Positions 8,092-18,867 of a stretch of 64,000 nucleotides of DNA are shown here, one piece after another (position 1 is the first letter of the stretch; each line of letters begins with the position of its first letter). Position numbers and translations under genes: made by a program. Source of the DNA: Neobacillus drentensis. Lineage in GTDB: Bacteria > Bacillota > Bacilli > Bacillales > Cytobacillaceae. Location: positions 3,276,001 through 3,340,000 of the forward strand of contig NZ_CP091110.1 of the NCBI RefSeq assembly GCF_021560175.1, written 5' to 3'. The notes beneath the pieces are model-generated. The model was given only the letters and a program-made list of their open reading frames with translations, had not been told where the DNA came from and searched no databases.

Positions 8092-8943
8092 CTATTTTCC
8101 ATCATGTCCAAAATTCATATGCTGATATCGTCCTATAATAATTTGGTAGACGCCATATAAAATCAGTCCAACTGCCACTATTACCAGTATAAACTGTCCG
8201 AATGGCTGGTTTGCTAATGCTGTTAAAGCACCGCCAATCCCTTTTGATTGATCTGGGTTATGTGTATATGCTGCCCGAATGAAAAAAAAGCCGACCATAC
8301 TTAGAACAATCCCTCTTGAAATCAGGCCTAGCTTACCAGACAGTCGTGCGATTTTACGTTCTTTATCATTCATTTCATAGGTTTTGAATTTAGACATAAA
8401 TTTCTCTTTTACACCACTATAAAGTTCGAAAACACCATATCCAGTAATAATTGCTCCTACTATTCCAACTATCCATACACCAAAAGGCTGATCCATTAAC
8501 TTAGCCGAAATCGTTTTTCCTGAGTTGTCACCACCATTGTACCCCGTGTGACTAGCTAATTTTATTGCACCAAAAGCTAAATTCGTATAAATGACTCCAC
8601 TGATGAAATAACCAGTTCTTTTAATCAGTCCTTTAGCATCAGTGCCGTCATTTTCAGGATCCTTAATCGCTTTAATAAAATCCCATATGATGTAACCAAT
8701 TAAAGCAATTCCGATAATCCATAATGCAATCTCACCAAATGGCATTCCGGCCAATGAATGAAGAACACCAGATGTCCCAGTCATGCCGCCTCCGGATCCG
8801 AATACTGCTAAAGCTGCGAGTACCCCAATCATTCCATACACGAGGCCTTTAGCCATATAACCTAAACGGCCAAAACGCCGTACCCATGGTTTCACTTCTC
8901 TGATTTTATCTTTCGCTTCTGCTTTTGACAGCGAATTCAGCAT
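8092..8943 (-). CDS. DUF1206 membrane protein
   Basis: A 283-residue membrane protein built of three related units, each with a pair of membrane helices: GRLGYMAKGLVYGMIGVLAA, KRTGYFISGVIYTNLAFGAI and GKLGLISRGIVLSMVGFFFI. Each is followed by a QPFG or MPFG segment and a second helix, as in the three-repeat DUF1206 family. The molecular function is unknown. An upstream GTG is possible, but the ATG is spaced better from AGAGGAA. It appears to be transcribed alone. Confidence 0.88.
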   Translation of the reverse strand: MLNSLSKAEAKDKIREVKPWVRRFGRLGYMAKGLVYGMIGVLAALAVFGSGGGMTGTSGVLHSLAGMPFGEIALWIIGIALIGYIIWDFIKAIKDPENDGTDAKGLIKRTGYFISGVIYTNLAFGAIKLASHTGYNGGDNSGKTISAKLMDQPFGVWIVGIVGAIITGYGVFELYSGVKEKFMSKFKTYEMNDKERKIARLSGKLGLISRGIVLSMVGFFFIRAAYTHNPDQSKGIGGALTALANQPFGQFILVIVAVGLILYGVYQIIIGRYQHMNFGHDGK

Positions 8944-9013
8944 ATTGTTCACTTCCTCTACAATTCACTTAATATATGAGGTTCCCGTTTCAATGTAAAA
9001 AGAAACAACCAAT

Positions 9014-9050
9014 AAATAAAGCGCTTAGGAAACTCCTAAGCGCTTTATTT
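9014..9050 (-). terminator. Terminator of the ABC exporter operon
   Basis: AAATAAAGCGCTTAGGA and TCCTAAGCGCTTTATTT form a perfect 17-bp stem with a 3-nt loop, touching the stop codon of the exporter gene. Its symmetry would also stop plus-strand transcription. Confidence 0.85.
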
Positions 9051-10933
9051 TATCCCACATTTTTTTGACCGGTAAACTGGCTATTATATAAATCCGCATA
9101 GAATCCGCCCTGAGCTAATAATTCTGTATGCGTCCCCTTTTCAATAACCTTCCCATGATTCATTACCAGGATTAAATCTGCGTCTCGAATCGTTGATAAA
9201 CGGTGTGCGATCACAAAACTTGTGCGTCCCTTCATCAAGTAATCCATTGCCTTTTGAATCTGTACCTCTGTCCGGGTATCAACACTGCTCGTTGCTTCGT
9301 CAAGAATTAGGATTGCGGGATCCGCTAGAATAGCCCGTGCAATCGTGAGTAATTGCTTCTGACCTTGCGATATATTCGAAGCTTCCTCATTTAAAATCGT
9401 CTCATAACCATCTGGTAATGTACGAATAAAGTGGTCTGCGTTGGCGGCTTTCGCTGCAGCAATAATTTCTGTTTCGGACGCCCCTTCTCTCCCGTAAGCA
9501 ATATTATCAAGGATGGTGCTGTTAAACAGCCATGTATCCTGAAGCACCATTCCAAATAAGCTTCTTAGTTTCTCTCTTTTTAGCTCTCTAGTATCAATTC
9601 CATCGATTACTATCTTTCCAGAATTAAGCTCATAGAATCGCATTAATAAATTAATCAAAGTGGTTTTACCAGCGCCAGTCGGTCCAACAATGGCCACTTT
9701 TTGACCTGATTTCACCTCTATATTCATATCCTCAATCAGCAGCTCATCGCTTTTATAACCAAAGGAAACATGCTCAAAGCGGACGTTCCCTTCTGGCGAT
9801 GGAATATCTTTTGGTTCAACCGCTTCTGGAACCTCTTCTGTTTCGTCTAAAATTTCAAAAACACGTTCTGCACTGGCAATCGTCGATTGGATCACGTTCG
9901 CGATTTGTGCGGTTTGCGCGATTGGCTGCGAAAACTGACGGGCATATTGGATGAAAGCTTGAATATCTCCAATTTCAATCGCCTTTTTTGTGACCAAAAG
10001 GCCGCCGGCCACCGATACCAGCACATAGCCAATATTATTGATAAACGACATAAGCGGCATGATCATTCCCGACACAAACTGGGCCTTCCAGCCTGATTGA
10101 TAGAGCTTTTCGTTAATTTTTTCAAATTCCTCGCTGGATCTTTTTTCATGGCCAAAAACTTTAACCACTTTATGGCCTGTATACATTTCCTCTACATGAC
10201 CATTCAACTGACCTAAAGATTTTTGCTGTCCTTTAAAATACTGCTGCGACTTTTTTGCAATATTCGCTGTTGCAATAAAGCTGAGCGGCAAGGTCACAAT
10301 CACAATTAAGGTCATTAATGGACTGATCGACAGCATCATCACAATCACGCCGACTAAGGTAACAACCGATGTAATCAGCTGTGTTAAGCTTTGCTGAAGC
10401 GTGGTACTGATATTATCTACATCATTGACAGCCCTTGAGAGGATTTCACCATGGGTCTTCGAATCAAAGTACTTTAAAGGCATCCGGTTCAGCTTTTCCT
10501 CTACTTCTTTCCGAAGATGAAAAACGGTCTTTTGAGCTACCCCTGCCATGATATATCCCTGTAAATAAGCAAAGATCGCACTCAATAGATAGAGGCCGAC
10601 TAAAAGCAAAATGATATGACCAATATAATCAAAATCAATTTTAGCACCGGGAACCCCTTTTAGCTTCATCATTAACCCTTCAAACAGTTTTGTAGTCGCC
10701 TTCCCCATTATTTTCGGGCTGACAATCGAAAAGATCGTACTAATGATGGCAGTAATCAGGACAGAAATGAGCTGCAATTTGTATGGTTTTAAGTAGACGA
10801 CGAGTCTCTTAAGCGTTCCTTTAAAATCCTTTGCTTTTTGGACAGGCATCCCCATTCCCCGCGGACCAAATCCTCCGCCTGGACCTCTTCTTGGTGAACC
10901 CTCGCTAGGTTGATTTTTAGAGTCTGCACTCAT
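9050..10933 (-). CDS. yfiC: ABC exporter half-transporter, subunit with atypical signature motif
   Basis: Fused membrane/ATPase half of a multidrug-type exporter, 627 residues. A Gly/Pro-rich N-terminal tail precedes six membrane helices (about 50-320). The ATPase domain has Walker A GPTGAGKTT (417-425), a non-canonical signature ISQGQ (521-525) instead of LSGGQ, Walker B ILILDEAT with the catalytic Glu, and the H-loop His577. It overlaps the preceding subunit by 4 bp, so the two probably form a heterodimer such as B. subtilis YfiB/YfiC. Its odd signature would complete the partner's degenerate ATP site. The substrate is unknown; the yfiC name is by resemblance. Confidence 0.85.
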   Translation of the reverse strand: MSADSKNQPSEGSPRRGPGGGFGPRGMGMPVQKAKDFKGTLKRLVVYLKPYKLQLISVLITAIISTIFSIVSPKIMGKATTKLFEGLMMKLKGVPGAKIDFDYIGHIILLLVGLYLLSAIFAYLQGYIMAGVAQKTVFHLRKEVEEKLNRMPLKYFDSKTHGEILSRAVNDVDNISTTLQQSLTQLITSVVTLVGVIVMMLSISPLMTLIVIVTLPLSFIATANIAKKSQQYFKGQQKSLGQLNGHVEEMYTGHKVVKVFGHEKRSSEEFEKINEKLYQSGWKAQFVSGMIMPLMSFINNIGYVLVSVAGGLLVTKKAIEIGDIQAFIQYARQFSQPIAQTAQIANVIQSTIASAERVFEILDETEEVPEAVEPKDIPSPEGNVRFEHVSFGYKSDELLIEDMNIEVKSGQKVAIVGPTGAGKTTLINLLMRFYELNSGKIVIDGIDTRELKREKLRSLFGMVLQDTWLFNSTILDNIAYGREGASETEIIAAAKAANADHFIRTLPDGYETILNEEASNISQGQKQLLTIARAILADPAILILDEATSSVDTRTEVQIQKAMDYLMKGRTSFVIAHRLSTIRDADLILVMNHGKVIEKGTHTELLAQGGFYADLYNSQFTGQKNVG

Positions 10934-12657
10934 GCAATTTCCTCCTCTGACAGCTGTGACATCACAATCTCACGATAAACAGGACTCGTTTCCATAAGTT
11001 GTTTGTGTGTGCCGATTCCTGCAACCTTTCCATCATCTAAGACAATAATTCGATCGGCATCCATAATCGTACTGACCCGCTGCGCCACAATTAAGACCGT
11101 GGATTGACCGGTTTCTGCTTTTAAGGCCGCCCGCAGCTTGGCATCCGTCTTAAAATCTAATGCTGAAAAACTATCATCAAAGATATAGATTTCCGGCTTT
11201 CTTACGAGGGCACGGGCAATCGAGAGCCGCTGTTTTTGACCACCCGAAACATTTGTTCCCCCCTGGGCAATCGTGGCATTAAATCCATCAGGCATGGATG
11301 AAATAAATTCATTTGCTTGGGCAATTTCAGCCGCATGATGAACTTCGTCATCTGTAGCATCTTGTTTTCCATAACGGATGTTTTCGGCAATCGTACCCGT
11401 AAAGAGAATGGCCTGCTGCGGAACGAATCCAATTTTTTGACGAAGCTGCTCTTGTGTCATTTCACGAACATCTGTTCCACCTACCACAATTTGACCACTA
11501 TCCACATCATAAAAACGCGGAATTAAATTAATAAGTGTTGATTTACCTGAGCCTGTTCCTCCAATGATTGCCGTCACTTCTCCTGGATTCATCGAAAAAG
11601 AAATGTTAGAGATTGCCGGCATTTCAGCACCCGGATAGCTGAAGGTCACATCGCGAAATTCCACATGACCTTCTTCGCCTTTGATTAATGCTGCGGAATC
11701 TGGATCCTTAATATCGGCGGTGGTCTCAAGTACTTCGTTAATTCTAACAGCCGAGACAGAAGCTCTAGGGATCATCACAAACATCATCGATAACATAATG
11801 AACGAGAACATGATTTGCATGGCGTATTGAATAAATGCCATCATATCCCCAACTTCCATGTGTCCATTACTGATCCGGTGGCCGCCGAACCAAACAATCG
11901 CCACCGTCGTAAGGTTGAGAACAACCATCATTATCGGCATCATTGCCGCCATAATTTTATTGACCTTTATCGCGGTCTGTGTTAAATCCCAGTTTGCTTC
12001 ATTAAAGCGTTTTTTCTCATGCTCAACCCGGTTAAAGGAACGAATAACGCGAATGCCTGTTAAATTCTCCCTTAAGACACGATTAAGTTTATCCAATTTT
12101 ACTTGCATGGCTTTAAAAAGCGGAATCCCTTTTCTAGCGATGACCACAATCGCAACAATCAAAATGGGAATCGCCACGGCAAGGACCCCTGTAAGCTTGG
12201 CATCTTTTGAATAGGCCATAATAATCCCGCCAATACACATCATTGGCGCAGCGGCCATCATTCTCAGCATCATAATCATAACCTGCTGGATTTGCGTAAT
12301 ATCGTTTGTTGTCCTAGTGATGAGTGAAGCTGTTCCAAGCTGATCAAACTCACTTAAAGAGAAGTTTCCGACATGCGAGAAGACTTTGCTCCGCAATAAC
12401 CTGCCGAAACCTGATGCTGCCTTGCTTGAGAAAAAGCTGGCCGCAATCGAACAAATCATTCCGCCTAAAGCTACTAGCAGCATATAGCCGCCAATTTTCC
12501 AGATATAATGTGTGTCTCCCGTGACGACCCCTTTATCTACGATATCAGACATGAGGGTAGGTAAATACAATTCTGATAGAGATTGTAACAGCACGAGCAC
12601 AAGGACAACATAGATCGGGATTTGAAATGGTTTAAGGTATTTACTCAATTTTAACAA
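10930..12657 (-). CDS. yfiB: ABC exporter half-transporter, subunit with degenerate ATPase site
   Basis: A 575-residue membrane/ATPase fusion, first in the exporter operon. It has six membrane helices in the first 300 residues, Walker A GGTGSGKST (366-374) and a canonical VSGGQ signature (470-474). Walker B reads YIFDD (491-495), with Asp instead of the catalytic Glu, and the H-loop His is Gln526. This is the non-catalytic half typical of heterodimeric exporters such as BmrCD or TM287/288. It starts at TTG, seven bases after GGAGTGG. The marR-family gene lies 41 bp upstream in the same direction. Confidence 0.85.
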   Translation of the reverse strand: MLKLSKYLKPFQIPIYVVLVLVLLQSLSELYLPTLMSDIVDKGVVTGDTHYIWKIGGYMLLVALGGMICSIAASFFSSKAASGFGRLLRSKVFSHVGNFSLSEFDQLGTASLITRTTNDITQIQQVMIMMLRMMAAAPMMCIGGIIMAYSKDAKLTGVLAVAIPILIVAIVVIARKGIPLFKAMQVKLDKLNRVLRENLTGIRVIRSFNRVEHEKKRFNEANWDLTQTAIKVNKIMAAMMPIMMVVLNLTTVAIVWFGGHRISNGHMEVGDMMAFIQYAMQIMFSFIMLSMMFVMIPRASVSAVRINEVLETTADIKDPDSAALIKGEEGHVEFRDVTFSYPGAEMPAISNISFSMNPGEVTAIIGGTGSGKSTLINLIPRFYDVDSGQIVVGGTDVREMTQEQLRQKIGFVPQQAILFTGTIAENIRYGKQDATDDEVHHAAEIAQANEFISSMPDGFNATIAQGGTNVSGGQKQRLSIARALVRKPEIYIFDDSFSALDFKTDAKLRAALKAETGQSTVLIVAQRVSTIMDADRIIVLDDGKVAGIGTHKQLMETSPVYREIVMSQLSEEEIA

Positions 12658-12698
12658 ATGGCTTCCACTCCATTTTCCATGTTAATTTTCTATATCTT

Positions 12699-13148
12699 TT
12701 ATTGATTTTCCAATTGATTGAAGTAATCATGAACGTTAAAAAGCAATTCTGCTAACTGCAAGCTTTCTGCTTCCCCAAGATAATCAATAAGACCTAAAAA
12801 GGTATTCGCAAATGTCTGTCTAGCCTGTTCGGTTGCTTGAAGTCCTTCTTCCGTCAAACTGATCTTGACCGAGCGTCTGTCATCTGGATGAATGGTCCGT
12901 TCAATAAAACCATCCTTTTCGAGAACATTGATGATTTGCGTCACGGTAGGTGGTGTTACTCTCAATTTCTGGCTAATTTCTGAAACCTTCATCTCACTGT
13001 TATTCTCATTTGCCCGTTGAAGCAGAGCGAGCACTCTGAATTCACTTGGGTTAAAACCAGCAATTTTCTTTTCGTGCCAGCCCGTTTTACGAAATTGCTG
13101 AAAAGCCTTCATTAATTTTTGTGCAGTCTCACTTTCAAAATGAGCCAC
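12699..13148 (-). CDS. MarR-family transcriptional regulator
   Basis: Winged-helix dimeric regulator of 149 residues. The DNA-binding core is visible as MKVSEISQKLRVTPPTVTQIINVLEKDGFIER followed by the wing DDRRSVKISLTEEG. It begins at GTG, seven bases after GAGGTG. It is the first gene of the unit with the two exporter subunits, so it most likely represses the pump and itself and responds to a pump substrate. A candidate operator lies upstream at 13175-13187. Confidence 0.92.
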   Translation of the reverse strand: MAHFESETAQKLMKAFQQFRKTGWHEKKIAGFNPSEFRVLALLQRANENNSEMKVSEISQKLRVTPPTVTQIINVLEKDGFIERTIHPDDRRSVKISLTEEGLQATEQARQTFANTFLGLIDYLGEAESLQLAELLFNVHDYFNQLENQ

Positions 13149-13174
13149 GATCTCACCTCATTTTTATTAACCAC

Positions 13175-13187
13175 CCTAATAGTTAGG
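13175..13187. promoter_or_regulatory. Candidate MarR operator
   Basis: CCTAATAGTTAGG is a 5-bp inverted repeat with 3 central bases, 27 bp upstream of the marR start, with further TTAGG/CCTAA-like half-sites nearby. Assignment to this regulator is by position. Confidence 0.4.
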
Positions 13188-13255
13188 TAGCTTAATTATT
13201 TATAAACCTAAGTATATTCCCGTTGAAACCTTACGTCAATCAGGAACAAAAAGAA

Positions 13256-13282
13256 AAAACACAGAAATTTTTCTGTGTTTTG
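13256..13282 (-). terminator. Terminator after the secreted protein gene
   Basis: AAAACACAGAAA and TTTCTGTGTTTT form a 12-bp stem, with a run of T residues following on the minus strand. Confidence 0.75.
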
Positions 13283-13314
13283 GTGGCTTGCTAGGAAGAA
13301 AAACCATAAGTCGG

Positions 13315-14061
13315 TTAATGGGTTACTTCTGCTTTATAAAGGTTCCAATGTCCACGATCAAAATACCAAATTGAATTAACAAAGGCGATGATATCAGCGT
13401 TGGCGATCCCAGTTACTTTCTGCTGCGCTTTTAATCCCATTTTTTGCTGGTCGATTTGGATTGGTTTTACATTATAAAAGGAGTTAACCGTTAATTCGGT
13501 TGGCTCATTCAGTTTCCCGCGATAATAAAAGCCTAGTTTTTTATAATACTCCTGGCGATTTTTCAAATCAAAAAGATAGGATTTTCCGGTTTTGGTTAAT
13601 TTGATTTCCGCTTTGTAGCCATTTTTAAATTTTGCATCCATCTCTAATGGCTCTGGAACGGTTAAGTCGGTCCGCTCAAAATTCTTTAAGCTATACAAAT
13701 AGCTCGTCACGTTCCCATCGCTCTCACCCGTTAGTACATTCGCAAATAAATCTTTCAAACCATCATGGTTTAAATCTACTAACTTTAAGGATGCCTTCGT
13801 ACCGCTTTCTAAGGGAAAGCTATAGGTTCTGCCATTGGAAGCCCTGATATCAATAAAGACACTTTTTAAATATTCTCCGTCATCTTGAGAGGGTACCCCT
13901 TTTAACCAAATGGTCTCAATTTGCCCATCTCCAGTCAGATCCGCTTCTTGTTTGGAAATCATAACAGTTCTTATATTTTCTTCAATCGCATATACACCCG
14001 TAATTGTCGAAAGTGATATAAAAAAAAACGAAACGATGACTAACAGCATCTCTTTTTTCAT
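13315..14061 (-). CDS. Secreted protein with FG-GAP/VCBS-like calcium motifs
   Basis: A 248-residue exported protein with an N-terminal signal peptide (MLLVIVSFFFISLSTITGVYA). Two short DxTGDGQIE and DLNHDGLKD motifs resemble the Ca-binding loops of FG-GAP/VCBS repeats, found in several Bacillus proteins of unknown role. The remainder is beta-rich with no enzyme signature. I start it at the ATG six bases after GGAGGGG; a start ten codons upstream lacks a ribosome site. It is followed by its own terminator and is not obviously tied to its neighbours. Confidence 0.7.
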   Translation of the reverse strand: MKKEMLLVIVSFFFISLSTITGVYAIEENIRTVMISKQEADLTGDGQIETIWLKGVPSQDDGEYLKSVFIDIRASNGRTYSFPLESGTKASLKLVDLNHDGLKDLFANVLTGESDGNVTSYLYSLKNFERTDLTVPEPLEMDAKFKNGYKAEIKLTKTGKSYLFDLKNRQEYYKKLGFYYRGKLNEPTELTVNSFYNVKPIQIDQQKMGLKAQQKVTGIANADIIAFVNSIWYFDRGHWNLYKAEVTH

Positions 14062-14117
14062 CCAGTTCCCCTCCACATCCTTTTCTTTCACTTAGTATGT
14101 CCATTATTGGGAAAAAA

Positions 14118-14157
14118 ATGAAAAGAACCTCCCTTTTTTCTAAGGAGGTTCTTTTCA
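14118..14157 (-). terminator. Terminator of the parEC operon
   Basis: AAAAGAACCTCC and GGAGGTTCTTTT form a 12-bp stem just after the parC stop codon, with T residues on both strands. Confidence 0.85.
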
Positions 14158-14162
14158 TCGTT

Positions 14163-16601
14163 TTATTCAGTTACTGGTTCGGTAGCAGCTACTTTCCATA
14201 TATGGCTTACTTTGCCGTTCTCGTCCTCGTCAAGAATAAACGAGCCATTCGAATAACGGTCACTATAGCTAATATCCACCGTTTTTAGCGTTTCGGTGTA
14301 GCCTTTTTCCGTCTCAATAATAATCAGATCTTGTTCATTTGCGACAACAAAACCTGCAATCCGATGCGGTTTTGCTTTCAGCTCGCGGAGGATAACAACA
14401 CCACGCTTCGCACGGGTTGCTTTTTCAAATTCTTTTAACTTCATTCGTTTAAACGCACCGCGCTGGGTAGCGACGACAATCGATTCACTGCTATCTGGTG
14501 TGATCAGCTTGCCGCCAACCACCACATCATCTTCTTTTAGATTAATCCCTTTTACACCTGCAGCCCGCTGTCCGACGATACTAATCTCTTCCTCATGGAA
14601 CCATAATGCATAGCCTAAATGAGTAACTAAGAAGAGTTCTTTCGTGCCATCGGTTAGATGCACATCGACTACCTGGTCATCATCCTTAAGATTGACTGCC
14701 ACAAGTGGTTTTGAGTACCGCTGTGCTTTGTAGGCTTTCAGCTCGGTTTTCTTAACCATCCCGTTTTTTGTTACAAACACAAGATAAGCATCCTCTTCGA
14801 AGTCTTTGACGGAGATGGCATGGATGATCTCTTCGTCACGGTCAATTGGAATAATATTGGCGATATGCTGGCCAAGATCTTTCCAACGGATGTCTGGTAG
14901 CTCGTGAACAGGGCAGAACAAGTAATTCCCCTTATTTGTAAAGAGCAGCAAGACATCTTTGGTATTCATATCAAGCTGGGCAAGGAGACGATCCGATTCC
15001 TTCATCGCCAAGTCCTGTCCGCCGGATGCCGTAAAGGAACGCTGACTTGTTCGTTTCACATAACCTTCTTGTGTCACGGTGACAATCACATCTTCACTTG
15101 GCACGGTTACGTCAAGATTAATCTTGATTTCTTCAATTTCCGCTTCAATTTTCGAACGACGTTCATCTACAAAGCGTTTTTTCACGTCTTTCAGCTCTTT
15201 TTTAATGACCGATAAAAGCTTTTTCTCACTAGCTAAAATACTAGTAAGTTCCTCCACCTTTTCCGCTAACTCTTTTGCCTCATTCTGAAGGGCCGTGATA
15301 TCTGTGTTGGTTAAACGGTAGAGCTGTAAAGAAACAATCGCTTCAGCCTGAGCTTCTGTAAAGGCAAATTTGGCGATTAAATTATCTTTGGCATCCCGTT
15401 TGTCCTTTGACGCACGAATGGTTGCAATCACTTCATCCAGAATCGACAAAGCCTTGATTAACCCTTCCACAATATGCTGACGCTCTTTCGCCTTATTGAG
15501 GTCAAATTGCGTTCTTTTTGTGACAACTTCTTTTTGATGGCCAATATAGGCATCTAATAACTCACGAATTCCCATTAGTTTTGGACGTTTGTTATAGATC
15601 GCGACCATATTAAAGTTATAGGTTATCTGAAGATCACTATTTTTATATAAGTAGTTCAGAACACCTTCTGCATGGGCATCCTTTTTTAATTCAATGACGA
15701 TTCTAAGACCCGTACGGTCGGTTTCATCACGAACCTCAGACATTCCTTCTACTTTACGGTCTAAACGAAACTCATCCATTTTTTTGACCAGATTGGCTTT
15801 ATTGATTTCATAAGGGATCTCGGTAATAACAATTTGCTGCTTACCGCCGCGAACCTCTTCGATTTCCGCTTTTCCACGGACAATGATTTTCCCTTTACCA
15901 GTTTCATAGGCTTTTTTAATGCCTTCTATCCCTTGAATGATACCGCCCGTAGGAAAATCTGGTCCTTTAATCACGGTCATGAGTTCATCTACGGTTGAAT
16001 CCGGTTGATCCATTCTCATCATGACGCCATCAATAATTTCACCTAAATGATGGGGAGGAATATCAGTGGCATAACCGGCTGAAATACCCGTGGAGCCATT
16101 AACAAGTAAGTTCGGGAACATCGCCGGTAAGACAGTCGGTTCCTTTGACGTATCATCAAAGTTTGGAATAAATTCCACCGTATCTTTTTCAATATCTCTT
16201 AGGAGTTCAGCAGCAATCGCCGAAAGCCTTGCTTCCGTATAACGCATTGCTGCAGGCGGATCACCATCGACACTACCGTTGTTCCCATGCATTTGCACAA
16301 GTACATTTCGAACTTTCCAATCCTGGCTTAAACGCACCATGGCTTCATAAACGGAAGAATCACCGTGTGGGTGATAGTTACCGATAACATTACCAACCGT
16401 CTTAGCTGATTTTCGAAAACCTTTATCAAATGTGTTGCCTTCTACATGCATCGCATATAAAATACGCCGCTGTACAGGCTTTAATCCGTCCCGGGCATCC
16501 GGAAGGGCACGTTCTTGGATAATGTACTTACTGTATCTGCCAAAACGATCACCAATGACATCTTCTAGAGGTAAGTCCCGGAATTTTTCAAGTGCACTCA
16601 T
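14163..16601 (-). CDS. parC: DNA topoisomerase IV subunit A
   Basis: Breakage-reunion subunit of topoisomerase IV, which decatenates daughter chromosomes. The 812-residue protein has the GyrA/ParC N-terminal domain with the catalytic tyrosine in RYTEARLS (Tyr121), the quinolone region [12 protein letters not shown] with the usual Ser82 and Glu86, a coiled-coil tower, and a C-terminal beta-propeller. The strict GyrA-box is absent, which with the partner gene favours ParC over GyrA. It overlaps parE by 4 bp, so the subunits are co-translated. The quinolone-determining residues look wild type. Confidence 0.96.
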   Translation of the reverse strand: MSALEKFRDLPLEDVIGDRFGRYSKYIIQERALPDARDGLKPVQRRILYAMHVEGNTFDKGFRKSAKTVGNVIGNYHPHGDSSVYEAMVRLSQDWKVRNVLVQMHGNNGSVDGDPPAAMRYTEARLSAIAAELLRDIEKDTVEFIPNFDDTSKEPTVLPAMFPNLLVNGSTGISAGYATDIPPHHLGEIIDGVMMRMDQPDSTVDELMTVIKGPDFPTGGIIQGIEGIKKAYETGKGKIIVRGKAEIEEVRGGKQQIVITEIPYEINKANLVKKMDEFRLDRKVEGMSEVRDETDRTGLRIVIELKKDAHAEGVLNYLYKNSDLQITYNFNMVAIYNKRPKLMGIRELLDAYIGHQKEVVTKRTQFDLNKAKERQHIVEGLIKALSILDEVIATIRASKDKRDAKDNLIAKFAFTEAQAEAIVSLQLYRLTNTDITALQNEAKELAEKVEELTSILASEKKLLSVIKKELKDVKKRFVDERRSKIEAEIEEIKINLDVTVPSEDVIVTVTQEGYVKRTSQRSFTASGGQDLAMKESDRLLAQLDMNTKDVLLLFTNKGNYLFCPVHELPDIRWKDLGQHIANIIPIDRDEEIIHAISVKDFEEDAYLVFVTKNGMVKKTELKAYKAQRYSKPLVAVNLKDDDQVVDVHLTDGTKELFLVTHLGYALWFHEEEISIVGQRAAGVKGINLKEDDVVVGGKLITPDSSESIVVATQRGAFKRMKLKEFEKATRAKRGVVILRELKAKPHRIAGFVVANEQDLIIIETEKGYTETLKTVDISYSDRYSNGSFILDEDENGKVSHIWKVAATEPVTE

Positions 16602-18577
16602 CCTTCAGTTCCCTCCTCTGTGACCGTGATATTTTCATTTTCTAAAATCGTATCATCTTCTTCTAAACCGAATGCCACATTACTTTCAATCCATTTGCGG
16701 CGCGGCTCTACTTTATCCCCCATCAGGGTCGTGACGCGGCGTTCCGCTCTGGCGATATCATCAATCTTAACGCGGATTAATGTGCGAGTCTCGGGGTCCA
16801 TGGTCGTATCCCATAGCTGGTCAGCATTCATTTCGCCAAGACCTTTATAGCGCTGGATGATGTAGCCTCTGCCGACTTTTTTAATGGCACCCTGGAGCTC
16901 ATCTTCATTCCAGGCATACTCAATGATTTCTTTTTTCCCGGAGCCTTTACTCACTTTGTATAATGGCGGCAGGGCAATAAACACCTTGCCTGCTTCAACA
17001 AGCGGCTTCATATAGCGGTAAAAGAAGGTGAGTAATAAGACTTGAATATGGGCGCCGTCTGTATCCGCATCGGTCATAATGACAATTTTGTCATAGTTGA
17101 TGTCTTCAACAGAAAAATCGGCCCCAACTCCGCCTCCAATTGCATGGATGATCGTATTGATTTCCTCGTTTTTAAAAATATCCGATAGTTTCGCTTTCTC
17201 AGTATTAATGACTTTACCACGGAGGGGAAGAACAGCCTGAAAGCGGCGGTCGCGGCCCTGCTTGGCAGAACCTCCCGCAGAATCACCCTCTACCAGGTAA
17301 AGTTCATTCTTTTGCGGATTTCGTGATTGCGCTGGTGTCAGCTTTCCAGAGAGGACTGCTTCTCCCCGTTTCTTCTTTTTGCCGCTCCGTGCATCTTCGC
17401 GGGCTTTTCTTGCGGCTTCACGGGCCTGATACGCTTTAATTGATTTTTTAATTAATAACGAGCTGATATCAGGATTTTCTTCTAGGAAGTAGGAAAGGTG
17501 TTCAGACACCACGGAATCCACGGCGGATCTCGCTTCACTTGTACCGAGTTTCCCTTTTGTTTGTCCTTCAAATTGAAGCAGTTCTTCTGGGATTCTGACC
17601 GAAATAACTGCCGATAATCCTTCACGAATATCGTTGCCGTCTAAATTTTTGTCCTTTTCCTTCAGAAAAGCAACCTTGCGGGCGTAGTCATTGAACACCC
17701 TTGTCATTGCCGTTTTTGCGCCGGCTTCATGAGTACCGCCATCTCGTGTCCTTACGTTATTAACAAAGGATAAGACGTTTTCGGAATAGCCATCATTGAA
17801 TTGAAACGAAAATTCTACTTCAATTCCATTTTGAGTTCCTTCAAAGCTTCCAACTGGATGAAGTGTTTCTTTATCCTCGTTTAGATATTCAACAAACGCC
17901 TCAATTCCGTTTTCATAGTGAAAAACCTCGTGGAGATTATTGCGTTCATCGATAATCTCGATTTTTAGTCCTTTTAACAAGAAAGCTGATTCTCTCAGCC
18001 GTTCCGATAAAGTTTCAAAATTATAAGTCGTGGTCGAGAAAATCGTCGTATCCGGCTTAAAATGAATCGTTGTTCCCGTTTGATTGGTTTTGCCGATTTT
18101 CTCAAGTGTTGTGACGGGTTTTCCGCCATTTTCAAACCGTTGTTCATAAACAAAGCCATCTCGTTTAATCGTAACGATTAACCATTCCGATAATGCATTT
18201 ACAACCGAAGCACCAACACCGTGCAACCCACCGCTGGTTTTATAGCCGCCTTGACCAAATTTACCGCCGGCATGGAGCACCGTTAAAATAACCTCAGGAG
18301 TTGGTTTTCCCATTTTATGCATACCTGTAGGCATTCCTCGACCCTTATCCATAACACTTATGGAATTATCTTTGTGTATTTTTACAATGATCTGATCCCC
18401 GAATCCGCCAAGTGCTTCATCGACAGAGTTATCCACAATCTCATAAACAAGATGATGAAGACCGCGTGAATCAGTGCTGCCAATATACATACCTGGGCGC
18501 TTTCTTACCGCCTCAAGACCTTCTAGTACCTGGATGGCATCATCATTGTAATCAAATGCTTGCTGATTCCTTGCCAC
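16598..18577 (-). CDS. parE: DNA topoisomerase IV subunit B
   Basis: ATPase subunit of topoisomerase IV, 659 residues. It has the GHKL ATP-binding fold ([37 protein letters not shown]), the transducer domain, and the Toprim region [26 protein letters not shown] with the metal motif DADTDGAH. The C-terminus ([19 protein letters not shown]) matches the ParE type. It is the first gene of the parE-parC unit. The order yneT-parE-parC matches B. subtilis. Confidence 0.96.
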   Translation of the reverse strand: MARNQQAFDYNDDAIQVLEGLEAVRKRPGMYIGSTDSRGLHHLVYEIVDNSVDEALGGFGDQIIVKIHKDNSISVMDKGRGMPTGMHKMGKPTPEVILTVLHAGGKFGQGGYKTSGGLHGVGASVVNALSEWLIVTIKRDGFVYEQRFENGGKPVTTLEKIGKTNQTGTTIHFKPDTTIFSTTTYNFETLSERLRESAFLLKGLKIEIIDERNNLHEVFHYENGIEAFVEYLNEDKETLHPVGSFEGTQNGIEVEFSFQFNDGYSENVLSFVNNVRTRDGGTHEAGAKTAMTRVFNDYARKVAFLKEKDKNLDGNDIREGLSAVISVRIPEELLQFEGQTKGKLGTSEARSAVDSVVSEHLSYFLEENPDISSLLIKKSIKAYQAREAARKAREDARSGKKKKRGEAVLSGKLTPAQSRNPQKNELYLVEGDSAGGSAKQGRDRRFQAVLPLRGKVINTEKAKLSDIFKNEEINTIIHAIGGGVGADFSVEDINYDKIVIMTDADTDGAHIQVLLLTFFYRYMKPLVEAGKVFIALPPLYKVSKGSGKKEIIEYAWNEDELQGAIKKVGRGYIIQRYKGLGEMNADQLWDTTMDPETRTLIRVKIDDIARAERRVTTLMGDKVEPRRKWIESNVAFGLEEDDTILENENITVTEEGTEG

Positions 18578-18840
18578 TAAAATACCCCTTCCTGCCTAAA
18601 AAAACATAAATGGCGCTCATCGCCATTTTCATAATGAAGTTAGTAAAACATTCGTTTTAATGAGTCGATTATCCTTTAAATTTATCCAATAGAACTAATG
18701 TTTGCCACATTTATTTTAACATAACTTGTTGCGGCGTCTATGCTTTATTGTAGCGATTTATTTCGTTTTGGCAAATATGTATTTAAAAACAACTTATTTT
18801 TGTAATACAATTTTGGCGGTCTTTGTGGAGAAAAAAAGAA

Positions 18841-18867
18841 AAAAACTGCTAAAAAACAGCAGTTTTT
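18841..18867 (-). terminator. Terminator of the CoA-binding protein gene
   Basis: AAAAACTGCT and AGCAGTTTTT form a stem; on the minus strand the T run overlaps the end of the gene. Confidence 0.75.

Noticed and set aside
16598..18577. gyrB/gyrA instead of parE/parC
   Set aside because: No gyrase C-terminal GyrA-box, and the neighbours match the parE-parC locus of Bacillus, not the dnaA-gyrB origin region.
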